Part shown: piece after piece, positions 32,059 to 40,062 of the stretch
How positions within the stretch are numbered: the first letter of the stretch is position 1
Layout: the number at the start of each line of letters is the position of its first letter
Notes under the pieces: generated by a model
What the model was told of the DNA's origin: nothing
The model's database searches: none
Seen by the model: the letters and a program-made list of their open reading frames with translations, nothing else
Translations under genes and position numbers: made by a program
Source: Gluconacetobacter asukensis
GTDB taxonomy: Bacteria; Pseudomonadota; Alphaproteobacteria; Acetobacterales; Acetobacteraceae
Assembly: GCF_014174375.1 (NCBI RefSeq)
Contig: NZ_JABEQE010000002.1
Coordinates: 62,001 to 126,000, forward strand
DNA: 64,000 nucleotides
Direction: 5' to 3'

Positions 32059-32721
32059 GTGTTCGAAGGATCTCTGGCCGCGCCCGACGGCAGAAGGCGG
32101 GCGTGGATCGACAGCCTGTTCGTCGATCACGCCATCTTCCGCATCCCCTGGACCAATCTCGCCCCCGTCATCCCGGGCAAGGTCTATCGCTGCAACCACC
32201 CGACCCCGGCCCGGCTGGCGGCTGCCATGCGCCGCTACAACCTGCGGACGCTGGTCAATCTGCGCGGGCATCGCAAATGCGGGTCCGACGCCCTGTCGCG
32301 CGCGGCCGCGGCCCGGCTGGGGCTGACCCATCTGGACATGGCCTTCGAAAGCCGGGGCGCGCCGCATCGCGAGCGCATCCTGCGCTTCGCCGCGATGTAT
32401 CGTACGCTCGATTTCCCGATGCTCATGCACTGCAAATCCGGCGCCGACCGGGCGGGCCTGGCCTCGGGGCTGGTCATCCTGTTCGAAGGGGGTACCGCCG
32501 CACAGGCCCTGCGCCAGCTTTCATGGCGGTTCGGCCATTTCAACCGCTCGCGTACCGGCATCCTCGACGCGTTCTTCCTGCGCTACCAGCAGCAGGCCGA
32601 AGGCCGCATCCCTTTCCTGGACTGGGTGCGCGACGAGTATGACGAAAAACAACTGCGCCAGGATTTCGTCGCCGGCAGGCTGGCATCCTTCGTCAACGAC
32701 CAGGTACTGCGCCGCGAATGA
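32059..32721 (+). CDS. Tyrosine/dual-specificity phosphatase-like protein
   Basis: 220 residues from GTG at 32059, preceded by GAGGAAG nine bases upstream. An upstream in-frame ATG at 32005 is rejected because it falls in the sdh terminator stem. The P-loop is MHCKSGADRAG, matching Cx5R with the cysteine nucleophile and arginine. Earlier, RTLVNLRGH marks the usual strand-turn before the catalytic domain, and the general-acid region would be near LDMAFESRG. The family acts on phosphotyrosine, polysaccharide precursors or phosphoinositides; the substrate cannot be inferred. It is convergent with the XRE regulator. Confidence 0.82.
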   Translation: MFEGSLAAPDGRRRAWIDSLFVDHAIFRIPWTNLAPVIPGKVYRCNHPTPARLAAAMRRYNLRTLVNLRGHRKCGSDALSRAAAARLGLTHLDMAFESRGAPHRERILRFAAMYRTLDFPMLMHCKSGADRAGLASGLVILFEGGTAAQALRQLSWRFGHFNRSRTGILDAFFLRYQQQAEGRIPFLDWVRDEYDEKQLRQDFVAGRLASFVNDQVLRRE

Positions 32722-32723
32722 GA

Positions 32724-32801
32724 CGAGGGCTCTCGCCCTCGCCACCAAACGACTGGTTTCCAAAGGCGCCGCCTTTGGCGGGGTGCGGGGCAGAGCCCCG
32801 C
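32724..32801. repeat. Composite GC-rich hairpin repeat, copy 3
   Basis: Three stems begin two bases after the phosphatase stop: CGAGGGC/GCCCTCG (32724-32741), CCAAAGGC-GCC-GCCTTTGG (32760-32778) and GCGGGGC-AGA-GCCCCGC (32785-32801). The architecture matches the copy at 25134. It separates two convergent genes. Confidence 0.75.
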
Positions 32802-32812
32802 GTAAAGTCCCC

Positions 32813-33373
32813 TTATTCCGGCGGAATCATCATCCGGATCAGATCCAGCACCCGCCGGCGGGTCGCCGCATCCTCGATCCGGTAATAGGCGCGCACCAGC
32901 TCGATCGTCTCGCGACGCGACAGCAGGGCCAGCTCGCTGGCCGACGCCACCGGACCATCCGACGAACCGCCGAAGGCTTCCTGGGCCTGGGCAAAGCCGA
33001 GCGCTTCGGCATTGCTCCGCCCGACCGCATGGCCAGCCGACCGGCGGCCATGGTCCAGCCCGTCAAAGAAGAAACTGACCGGCACGTCCAGCACGTCCGA
33101 AAGCTCGTAGAGCCGCGAGGCGCTGACCCGGTTGGTTCCGCGCTCGTATTTCTGGACTTGCTGGAAGGTAAGGCCCAGCGCCTCGCCAAGGCGCTCCTGC
33201 GACATGCCTAACAACGTACGGCGAAGCCGGATACGACCGCCAACATGGATATCCACAGGCTTTGGACCAACGCTCGGCTTATCGGTCAATAGATCTTCTT
33301 GCCCCTTGGCATCAACGTGGTCCAGCGTGCGACGGGTGGGACAATGCAACATTAACTTTCCATTTACCATCAT
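32813..33373 (-). CDS. XRE-family helix-turn-helix regulator
   Basis: 186 residues. The HTH (about 48-100) reads RIRLRRTLLGMSQERLGEALGLTFQQVQKYERGTNRVSASRLYELSDVL, a classical Cro/CI-type fold. It is followed by VPVSFFFDGL and a helical C-terminus ending RRRVLDLIRMMIPPE. This is the form found in many alphaproteobacteria downstream of lnt, where it stands here too (155 bases after the lnt stop). The A/T-rich gap before it probably holds its own promoter. Two consecutive ATGs begin the frame. Targets are unknown. Confidence 0.88.
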   Translation of the reverse strand: MMVNGKLMLHCPTRRTLDHVDAKGQEDLLTDKPSVGPKPVDIHVGGRIRLRRTLLGMSQERLGEALGLTFQQVQKYERGTNRVSASRLYELSDVLDVPVSFFFDGLDHGRRSAGHAVGRSNAEALGFAQAQEAFGGSSDGPVASASELALLSRRETIELVRAYYRIEDAATRRRVLDLIRMMIPPE

Positions 33374-33528
33374 CCTGGCAGTCCGCTCACTGACAATTCA
33401 ACAATCAATCTGTAATGTGATGGGTGCCGACTATCCGCTCGGCATTGACACGCGGTCAGGCCATACGGTAGGCGCATACCTGATATCAGAAGCGGTCATA
33501 TACCGCCACGGGATAGTGGAAAATTCGG

Positions 33529-35157
33529 CTACAAGGGGCGCGCAACCAGCCTTCTGCCAATCCCGGGCACCCACGTCCCCAGTGCTGGCAGCAGCATTGC
33601 CGCTGCCAGCAGGATCGGGACCCAGCGCCCCCAGCGACCGAAGACAGTCTCAGGCAAGGGGGCACTCAGCGAAACGACCAGCGACCCCTGCCGATTCCAG
33701 CCCAATCGCGCCAGTTCATGGCCATGGGCGTCGAACGCGGCGGAAATGCCGGTATTGGCGGCGCGCGCCACCGGCAGCCCTTCCTCGACCGCGCGCATGC
33801 GCACCGCCGCCAGATGCTGGCGTGGGCCGGCACTGTCGCCGTACCAGGCGTCGTTGGTGACATTGACCAGCCAGTCCGGCCGATCCTTCGCATCCACGAC
33901 CTGCCCCGAGAAGATCACCTCGTAGCAGATCAGCGGACCGACGGGCGCCACATCGGGCAGATGCCAGGTCTGGACACCGCCTCCCGCCGCCATGCCCTCG
34001 CCGGGGACGACATGGAACGGCAGAAGACGGGGCTGATATTCGCCGAACGGCACCAGATGGGATTTATCGTAGATATCGGCCACCTGCCCCTCGGGACCGG
34101 TCACCGCCATCACGCTGTTGCGCCATCTGCCTTCGAAATCGGAACGGATGGCACCGATCAGCCCCGCGGCAGACCCTTCGCCGGCACGGGCGATCATACG
34201 CCGCGCGATATCGTCCTGCTGCAACAGGCCCGGAAACGCCGACTCGGGCCAGACGAACACCACCGGCCGGTCGCCGGCTTCGAGCAGCGCACGGGCGATG
34301 CCCGAGCGCGTCAGCGCCAGATAACGACGGAAGATCGCCACATTGTCACTGCCGTCGATCTTCTCGGTTTCCGGCACGTTGCCCTGAACCAGCACCACGG
34401 TCGGGTTCCGGCCGGGGGGCAGCGGCGTCAGAGCCAGCCGGCCCCAGCCTGCCAGCCCCCACACCGCCAGCCCGGCCAGGGCCGCCAGCGCGCCGAAGCG
34501 CCCAACCTGCGGCAGCAGCGCCAGCAGGACGGTACACAGGGTCAGCCCATCGACGCCGATCCAGGCCGCCGGCTGGATCATCACGTCGCCCAGCCGACCC
34601 GGCAGTTCCCAGGTCGTCCCCAACGGATTCCACGGAAAGCCACTGAAGATAAAGACGCGGCCCATGTCGAACAGGGTCCACAGGCCGGCGAATGCCAGCA
34701 GGCGCCGCCAGCCGACGGGAGCCAGGCGGCACAAAGCGGCCGGCAATGCCGCGATGGGGGCGAGGATCAGCGCACAGCCGGGAGAGGCCAGCGGCACCAG
34801 CCACCAGAACGTATCCGCACGGACCAGAATCGCGTCGGTCAGCCAATACAGCCCGGCAGTGTGAAGCCCCAGCCCGAACAGGAAGCCGCGCCGCGTGGCA
34901 CCGCGCCACGAGCCAGCCGCGTCGATCGCCGCCGTCAGCACGGCGAAGCAGGGAATCAGGATCGGAAACAGATCGACCGGCGGAAAGGCCAGTGCGGCCA
35001 GCGCACCGGCCAGCAGCATCAACAGGTCGGCCCGCCATCCGCCGGCCCCGATCACGCGCGCAAGCCCGCCCCCCAGCCAGAGGGGCGGAACCGGCGCAAC
35101 AGGGTGGGCCCCAGTGGGCAGAACCCCCTCCTGAAGAGCCCTAGTCGAGAGCGTCAC
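33529..35157 (-). CDS. lnt: Apolipoprotein N-acyltransferase
   Basis: About 542 residues. Lnt adds the third acyl chain to lipoproteins in the inner membrane. Six to seven N-terminal hydrophobic helices (about residues 45-240) precede a nitrilase domain with the catalytic set: Glu in FVWPESAFPG, Lys in YDKSHLVPFGEYQPR, Cys in PLICYEVIF. One last hydrophobic segment closes the protein. The GTG at 35157 overlaps the end of olsB by 17 bases, so translation is likely coupled; the true start may lie slightly further in. Confidence 0.94.
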   Translation of the reverse strand: MTLSTRALQEGVLPTGAHPVAPVPPLWLGGGLARVIGAGGWRADLLMLLAGALAALAFPPVDLFPILIPCFAVLTAAIDAAGSWRGATRRGFLFGLGLHTAGLYWLTDAILVRADTFWWLVPLASPGCALILAPIAALPAALCRLAPVGWRRLLAFAGLWTLFDMGRVFIFSGFPWNPLGTTWELPGRLGDVMIQPAAWIGVDGLTLCTVLLALLPQVGRFGALAALAGLAVWGLAGWGRLALTPLPPGRNPTVVLVQGNVPETEKIDGSDNVAIFRRYLALTRSGIARALLEAGDRPVVFVWPESAFPGLLQQDDIARRMIARAGEGSAAGLIGAIRSDFEGRWRNSVMAVTGPEGQVADIYDKSHLVPFGEYQPRLLPFHVVPGEGMAAGGGVQTWHLPDVAPVGPLICYEVIFSGQVVDAKDRPDWLVNVTNDAWYGDSAGPRQHLAAVRMRAVEEGLPVARAANTGISAAFDAHGHELARLGWNRQGSLVVSLSAPLPETVFGRWGRWVPILLAAAMLLPALGTWVPGIGRRLVARPL

Positions 35158-35986
35158 GCAGCCGTCGTTCGTAATGACGGTAATACTTGTCGGCCAGCAA
35201 TTCGCTCTTCACGATCACGGCCACGTCGGTGGTGTTGAACTGATCGTCCACCACGGCACCGTCGCCGATATAGCCGCCCAGCCGCAGATACCCCTTGATC
35301 AGGGGCGGCAACCGGGCAAGGCAGCGGCGATGGTCCAGCAGGTTCGGATCGGCCCGCAACATCTCGACCCGCCGATGCGGCAGCGCGCGCAGCCTCAGCG
35401 CGGGCGGGGCCAGATGGTTGTGGTAGAGATAGGTCAGTTCGTCGGCCAGCGGGGCCGGATCGGTTCCCGACAGGCTGGCGCAGCCGAACAGCACATCGAT
35501 CCGGTGCAGGAAGATGTACGAGGCGATGCCGCGCCACAGCAACTGCATCGCCGCCCGGCCGCGATAGTTCGGATCGACGCAGGAACGCCCGACTTCCAGC
35601 AGCCGTCCCGGAAAATCGGTCAGCGGCGACAGATCGTATTCGCCCGAGCTGTAGAAACGCCCGACCTTGCGCGCATTGTCGCCCTGCAACAGCCGATAGG
35701 TGCCGACCACGCCCTTGGCGCCCGAGGAAATCGCATGGTCGATCACCAGCAGATGATCGGCATATTCGTCGAATTCATCGACATCGCGACGGGTGCGCAG
35801 GGTCCGCTCATCCGGCCGCGCGCCCATCTCCTCGTAGAAGACGCGATAGCGCAGCGCCTGGGCGGCATCGCGTTCGGCATCGTTGGCGGCGATACGCACA
35901 CCCAGATTGCCGCCGCGCAGTTCGGGAAACCCGTCCCGTTCAAATTCCAGGGTCGACAGCGACCGGATCGGTTTTTCGAGGCTCAA
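35141..35986 (-). CDS. olsB: OlsB-type ornithine N-acyltransferase (GNAT fold)
   Basis: 281 residues. OlsB transfers 3-hydroxyacyl chains from acyl carrier protein to ornithine, the first step to ornithine lipids, which are abundant in acetic acid bacteria. The acyltransferase core shows ALRYRVFYEEMGAR, DEYADHLLVID, VVGTYRLLQ, GRLLEVGRSCVDPNYRGRAAMQLLWRGIA and FGCASLSGTDP. It overlaps the upstream fur-type gene by four bases (ATGA) and lnt downstream. OlsA is not in the window. The alternative label hemolysin-like GNAT protein is the same family. Confidence 0.85.
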   Translation of the reverse strand: MSLEKPIRSLSTLEFERDGFPELRGGNLGVRIAANDAERDAAQALRYRVFYEEMGARPDERTLRTRRDVDEFDEYADHLLVIDHAISSGAKGVVGTYRLLQGDNARKVGRFYSSGEYDLSPLTDFPGRLLEVGRSCVDPNYRGRAAMQLLWRGIASYIFLHRIDVLFGCASLSGTDPAPLADELTYLYHNHLAPPALRLRALPHRRVEMLRADPNLLDHRRCLARLPPLIKGYLRLGGYIGDGAVVDDQFNTTDVAVIVKSELLADKYYRHYERRLRDALD

Positions 35987-36453
35987 CGACGTGATCCATC
36001 CTTGCTTGCCGCACGGGCGGCCCGGGCCGGCTTGTCATCCGGCGATGCCGGCTTGCGACGCGCGAACAGTTCCAGACGATGGGAAACGAGGTCGAAGCCC
36101 AGCCGCTCGGCAATCCGATGCATCAGGGCCGTATGTTCCGCATCTTCAAACTCGATGACCTTGCCGGTGTCGACATCGATCAGATGATAATGGTCGCCTT
36201 CCTCGGTCGCCTCATAGCGCGCGCGCCCGCCGCCGAAATCCCGGCGCTCGAGGATACCCTTTTCTTCCAGCAGGCGCACCGTCCGATAGACGGTCGCGAC
36301 CGAGATCCGGGCGTCGAGGCTGACCGCGCGGCGGTACAGTTCCTCGACATCCGGATGATCCTCGGCCTCGGACAGTACGCGCGCGATCACGCGGCGCTGG
36401 CCCGTCATTTTCAGGCCCCGCTCTATGCACATCCGGCCGATGCGCGATTCCAT
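35983..36453 (-). CDS. fur: Fur-family metal-dependent repressor
   Basis: 156 residues from the ATG at 36453; an in-frame ATG at 36474 is also possible. The winged helix reads RIGRMCIERGLKMTGQRRVIARVLSEAEDHPDVEELYRRA and ISVATVYRTVRLLEEKGIL. The regulatory metal site is suggested by EGDHYHLIDVDTGKVIEFEDAEH. The structural CxxC pairs of E. coli Fur are absent, as in alphaproteobacterial Fur/Mur proteins, so it may sense iron or manganese. It starts a tightly overlapped group with olsB and lnt. Confidence 0.85.
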   Translation of the reverse strand: MESRIGRMCIERGLKMTGQRRVIARVLSEAEDHPDVEELYRRAVSLDARISVATVYRTVRLLEEKGILERRDFGGGRARYEATEEGDHYHLIDVDTGKVIEFEDAEHTALMHRIAERLGFDLVSHRLELFARRKPASPDDKPARAARAASKDGSRR

Positions 36454-36565
36454 GGCATCGCCCGACGCTACCATGTCGGCAGTCCGGCCCGAACCTCAGA
36501 CGTTTGGTCCAACGAAGCTACCGCCTCCTCCGAGAAGGGCCGACCCGTCGCCGGGCGCCCCATAT

Positions 36566-36970
36566 TCATTCCTCGCGCTTCGTACCCAGTCCGATTTTCC
36601 GCGCGAGGGACGACCGGTGGCTCGCATAGTTCGGTGCCACCATCGGGTAGTCATGCGGCAGGCCCCACCGCTCCCGATACTGGTCCGGGGTCAGGTTATA
36701 GGCCGTTTTCAGGTGCCGTTTCAACATTTTCAGCTTCTTGCCGTCTTCCAGGCAGACGATATAGTCCGGAAAGACCGACCGCTTGGGCGAAACCGCCGGC
36801 ACCGGGCGCTCGGGCTCCGGCGCCACGCGACCCAGCCCGTCCAGCGTGCCATAGATCTGCCGGATCAGGTCCGGCAGGGCAGCGGCCTCGACAGCATTGC
36901 CCGAGACATAAGCCGCCGCGATCTGCGCGGTCAGGTCCCGCAGAGTGTTGTTTGCCATTTCAGTGGCCAT
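36566..36970 (-). CDS. MucR/Ros-family regulator with reduced zinc ligands
   Basis: 134 residues from the ATG at 36970 (AGGATC upstream). The conserved core SVFPDYIVCLEDGKKLKMLKRHL ... LTPDQYRERWGLPHDYPMVAPNYA...RSSLARKIGLG is unmistakable MucR. Of the Ros zinc ligands only Cys73 and His86 remain: the second cysteine is Asp76 and the final histidines read YN. Related rhizobial proteins are known to tolerate such changes. MucR proteins control exopolysaccharide, motility and cell-cycle genes by binding A/T-rich sites. It is divergent from tusA across a gap with TATATAATT at about 37003. Confidence 0.93.
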   Translation of the reverse strand: MATEMANNTLRDLTAQIAAAYVSGNAVEAAALPDLIRQIYGTLDGLGRVAPEPERPVPAVSPKRSVFPDYIVCLEDGKKLKMLKRHLKTAYNLTPDQYRERWGLPHDYPMVAPNYASHRSSLARKIGLGTKREE

Positions 36971-37059
36971 GTCCAAGATCCTGCCAGTCAAAATAAACGC
37001 ATCTCTATATAATTGAACCCGACGCCATCGCAACCATACTCGGAGAGAAGGAGATAGTG

Positions 37060-37302
37060 ATGAACGATCAGGAAAGCGCGGCACTCGACATTACTGGCGA
37101 GACCTGTCCCATGACTTTCGTACGCACGCGCCTGGCGCTCGATCGACTGCCGAACGGCGGTTGTCTGCGGGTTCGGCTGCGGGGCGCGGTGCCGCTCGAC
37201 AATGTCAGCCGCAGCGTCCGGCAGCTGGGTCACGCGATCACGGCGCAGACCGATCACGGTAACGAGATCCACGAAATCCTGATCGTCAAGGCGCCTGCCT
37301 GA
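37060..37302 (+). CDS. tusA: TusA-family sulfurtransferase-like protein
   Basis: 80 residues; AAGGAG precedes the ATG at 37060. The SirA/TusA fold starts at LDITGETCPMTFVRTRLALDRL with the conserved CP pair (Cys16-Pro17), then the beta strand GCLRVRL and the second half NEIHEILIVK. TusA passes persulfide sulfur for tRNA thiolation and molybdenum cofactor synthesis in E. coli; solitary paralogues like this have varied roles. It is a single + strand gene among minus-strand neighbours, convergent with rimI after 31 bases. Confidence 0.88.
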   Translation: MNDQESAALDITGETCPMTFVRTRLALDRLPNGGCLRVRLRGAVPLDNVSRSVRQLGHAITAQTDHGNEIHEILIVKAPA

Positions 37303-37333
37303 CCCCGGCCCGTCATGAAAATTTCACAGGCCA

Positions 37334-37819
37334 TCACGGCGCCGGAGGCGTTCCGTCCGTCAATGCCCGCTCAAGCACCAGCGCATCGGCCCCATCGGGA
37401 TAATAAGCGCGGCGCCGGCCGATTTCGCTGAATCCCGCCCCCCGATACAGCGCCTGGGCGGCCGCGTTGGCCGCCGAGACTTCCAGGATCAGCCGGGCCG
37501 CCCCCCGGGCCGCCATCTGCCCTTCCATCCAGTCCAGCAGCGCGCGCCCCATCCCCCGTCGGCGCGCCGACCCCGCAACGGCCAGGGTCAGGATCTCGGC
37601 CTCGTCGGCCGCGACCCGGCCGATGACGAACCCTTCGGGCACCGGCTCGTCCCCCATCCGCCCCAGCCCGACCAGCACGCCGGGCATCGCCAGCACCGCG
37701 TCCATCGCGGCGGCGTCCCAACAGTCGGCGGGCGAAAACGCGGCGCGGTGCAGGGCGGCGAGCAGCGCCCCCATATGCGCACCACCCGGGCCGATGACGG
37801 GTCCCGCTTCCCCGGTCAC
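37334..37819 (-). CDS. rimI: Ribosomal-protein-alanine N-acetyltransferase (RimI)
   Basis: 161 residues, GNAT fold. EGFVIGRVAADEAEILTLAVAGSARRRGMGRALLDWM gives the acetyl-CoA loop RRRGMG, and LILEVSAANAAAQALYRGAGFSEIGRRRAYY is the RimI-type C-terminus with the catalytic tyrosine pair. RimI acetylates the N-terminus of S18. It overlaps tsaB by four bases, and this tsaB-rimI pairing is widespread in bacteria, which supports the name over a general GNAT label. Confidence 0.9.
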   Translation of the reverse strand: MTGEAGPVIGPGGAHMGALLAALHRAAFSPADCWDAAAMDAVLAMPGVLVGLGRMGDEPVPEGFVIGRVAADEAEILTLAVAGSARRRGMGRALLDWMEGQMAARGAARLILEVSAANAAAQALYRGAGFSEIGRRRAYYPDGADALVLERALTDGTPPAP

Positions 37820-38505
37820 AATGCGCCGGGGGCTGGGCGCAGCCCCGCCGCAGGCAGTTTCGCCTCGGGCGGATCGACGTAAAGCGGCAGGATCTCGCGC
37901 GCCGCCAGCCCGGCCGCCCGGCGGTCCAGGGCCGCCTGCGCGATCATCACCCCATCGGGTACGGTTCGCGATGACAGCACGATATCGTCCCGCCCCGCTC
38001 CGCGTGCCGCCAGCATGCCGGCCGCCGCGTCGCCCGCCAGCAGCAGCCTGCCGGGCGGAAAGACGAAATCGTCACACATCGCGGCCTGAACCACGCCATC
38101 CTGCTCGACGAAGATGCGGCCACGCCGCGCGAAGGACAGGCACAGCACCGCCCGCCCAGGCCCGGCCTCTTCCCGCAGGGCACGGGCCATGGCCTCGCCG
38201 CTCGTGATACCCGCCAGGGCGCAGCCCGTCCCCAGCGCCAGACCGTGCGCCAGGGCCAGCGACGCCCGTAATCCGGTGAACGAGCCCGGCCCGACGACCA
38301 CCGCGATCAGGTCGAGATCCGCCGGCCGCCATCCGCATGCCGTCAGCAGCGCGCTGCAATGGGCCGGCATCGCCTCCGCACCCCCGCGCCCAGGCAGGTC
38401 GAGCATCCGCACGGGATGCAGCGCACCCGTCTCCCCCTCAACACAGCCCAGCAGGGCCGTCGCCTCTGCCCCGGCCGGGGCAGCGTTGATCACCAGAATC
38501 CGCAC
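37816..38505 (-). CDS. tsaB: tRNA t6A synthesis protein TsaB
   Basis: 229 residues. TsaB is the scaffold partner of TsaD/TsaE in threonylcarbamoyl-adenosine (t6A) formation on tRNA. The ASKHA-type N-terminus MRILVINAA and the signature VVVGPGSFTGLRASLALAHGLALG (about residues 68-91) are intact. The C-terminal lobe is degenerate as expected for TsaB. It lies 6 bases after the nitroreductase gene and overlaps rimI. Confidence 0.93.
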   Translation of the reverse strand: MRILVINAAPAGAEATALLGCVEGETGALHPVRMLDLPGRGGAEAMPAHCSALLTACGWRPADLDLIAVVVGPGSFTGLRASLALAHGLALGTGCALAGITSGEAMARALREEAGPGRAVLCLSFARRGRIFVEQDGVVQAAMCDDFVFPPGRLLLAGDAAAGMLAARGAGRDDIVLSSRTVPDGVMIAQAALDRRAAGLAAREILPLYVDPPEAKLPAAGLRPAPGAL

Positions 38506-38511
38506 GTGGGG

Positions 38512-39096
38512 TCAGAGCATCAGGCAGGCATCGTCGAAGGACAGGCGCGGCGCGCGCGGCCGCTCGGGCTGTCCATCGGCATAGCCCAGGCTGACCAGGA
38601 AATTGACCCGCCAGCCCTGTGCGGCCAGGAACGCATCCTCGACCGCATAGGCGTCGAAGCCGGAAATCGGCAGCACGTCCAGCCCCAGCGCCCGCGCGGC
38701 CATGATCAGGTACCCCCCTTGCAGGGTGCCGTTGCGAAAGGCCGTTTCCTCGGCCAGCCCGACATCGGCGGCGAACCAGGCCCGCAGCCCCGGCTCGGGG
38801 TTCAGGGTCGCGAAACGGTCGAAGAACAGCGGATCATGCGCCACGATCACCGTGACCGGCGCGGACAGCACCTTGTCGATATTGCCCTCGGACAGGGTGG
38901 CACGCAGCCTTTCGCGATTGTCGGCGGTGCGCAGGAAGACGAAACGGGCGGGCGAGCAATTGCCCGAGGTCGGCCCCAGCCGCACCAGGTCGTACAGGCG
39001 ATGCAGCACATCGTCCGTCACCGGTTCGTCGCGCCAGCGCTCGGGCGTGCGCGCCGTACGGAACAGCAGGTCCAGCCCGGCTTCGTCCAGAACCAT
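38512..39096 (-). CDS. Nitroreductase-family protein, RutE/HadB subgroup
   Basis: 194 residues from the ATG at 39096 (GGAG five bases upstream; a GTG four codons earlier is less likely). The sequence follows the RutE pattern closely: FRTARTPERWRDEPVTD, YDLVRLGPTSGNCSPARFVFL, APVTVIVAHDPLFFD, AFRNGTLQGGYLIMAARALGLDVLPISGFD. RutE reduces malonic semialdehyde in pyrimidine breakdown, but no rut gene is near, so it may be a general FMN-dependent reductase of quinones or aldehydes. It is between nfuA and tsaB in one minus-strand run. Confidence 0.88.
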   Translation of the reverse strand: MVLDEAGLDLLFRTARTPERWRDEPVTDDVLHRLYDLVRLGPTSGNCSPARFVFLRTADNRERLRATLSEGNIDKVLSAPVTVIVAHDPLFFDRFATLNPEPGLRAWFAADVGLAEETAFRNGTLQGGYLIMAARALGLDVLPISGFDAYAVEDAFLAAQGWRVNFLVSLGYADGQPERPRAPRLSFDDACLML

Positions 39097-39131
39097 GTCG
39101 TCTCCCACCTTGCGTAACGGTGACCGGAAGG

Positions 39132-39695
39132 TCAGGCGTCCACCTGCTCGACCGACACCACTTCCGGCACATAATGCCGCAACATGTTCTCGACGCCATG
39201 CTTCAGCGTCGCCCGCGAGGACGGACAGCCCGAACAGGCGCCCTGCATCGTCAGGCGCACCACGCCGTCGCGATAGCCGCGGAACACGATGTCCCCGCCA
39301 TCGCCGGCCACGGCCGGACGGACGCGCGTGTCCAGCAGTTCCTTGATCTGGCGGACGATTTCCTCATCCTCCGGCGCGATCAGCTCTTCCTCGACCGCCG
39401 TATCCTCCTCGACCACCGGGCGGCCGGAGACGAAGAAATCGACCAGGACCGACAGGATCTGCGGCTTCAGCGCCGACCATTCGACCGTCTCGTCCTTGGT
39501 CACGGCCACGAAATCGCCACCCAGGAAGACCCGTGCCACGCTGGGCTGGTCGAACAGGGTTTCCGCCAGCGCGGACCGGCCGGCAACCGCGTCGGGGCTG
39601 ACGAAATCCGCGGTGCTGCGCCCGGGCATGACCGTGCGGCCCGGCAGAAATTTCAGGGTCGCGGGATTGGGGGTATCTTCGGTTTCGATGAACAT
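39132..39695 (-). CDS. nfuA: NfuA/NifU-type iron-sulfur scaffold protein
   Basis: 187 residues. The N-terminal Scaffold/Nfu domain starts MFIETEDTPNPATLKFLPG, exactly as in alphaproteobacterial and mitochondrial Nfu. The C-terminal NifU domain carries Cys154/Cys157 in GACSGCPSS, which bind a [4Fe-4S] cluster at the dimer interface for delivery to client enzymes. An acidic linker joins the two. It heads the run nfuA, nitroreductase, tsaB, rimI. Confidence 0.95.
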   Translation of the reverse strand: MFIETEDTPNPATLKFLPGRTVMPGRSTADFVSPDAVAGRSALAETLFDQPSVARVFLGGDFVAVTKDETVEWSALKPQILSVLVDFFVSGRPVVEEDTAVEEELIAPEDEEIVRQIKELLDTRVRPAVAGDGGDIVFRGYRDGVVRLTMQGACSGCPSSRATLKHGVENMLRHYVPEVVSVEQVDA

Positions 39696-40062
39696 CGATA
39701 TGGGCCTTATCCGGCTGGGGGCAGCGCAAGGCGGACCGTGGCGGTCCGGTTACTGTCCAGATGTGCCAAGACGCGCGGCGAAACAAGCCCCTGATGGCGG
39801 AATGGAGGCATGCCGCCGCCTGTGGACGAGCCGCCGGGAATGCGTCTGTCCCGCCGGAGATGACGGAAACGCAATCTGTCCTTGCGCGAAGTCATGGCGA
39901 AAGCAGCACCCGATGTCCGAAATGCATTGACACACAGAAAGGGCTCTGGCCTTGCATGATGTGGGAGCCGGCCCGCATTTTCGGTCAGGTTCCCGGGCCC
40001 GGCGAGGGACGTGCGATCCACGGCGAGGGCCTGTTCTGACCAGCCGAGGCACCGAATCCACC
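39696..40062. other. Divergent control region between nfuA and the beta-propeller gene
   Basis: 367 bases without a supported gene. A consensus-like TTGACA on the + strand sits at 39928-39933, but no convincing -10 at 16-18 bases follows; the A/T-rich CATGATG near 39956 is too far. Open codons before 40063 in the propeller frame look non-coding. Confidence 0.4.

Noticed and set aside
39928-39957. Sigma-70 promoter with TTGACA
   Set aside because: The -35 is perfect but no acceptable -10 lies 16-18 bases downstream.
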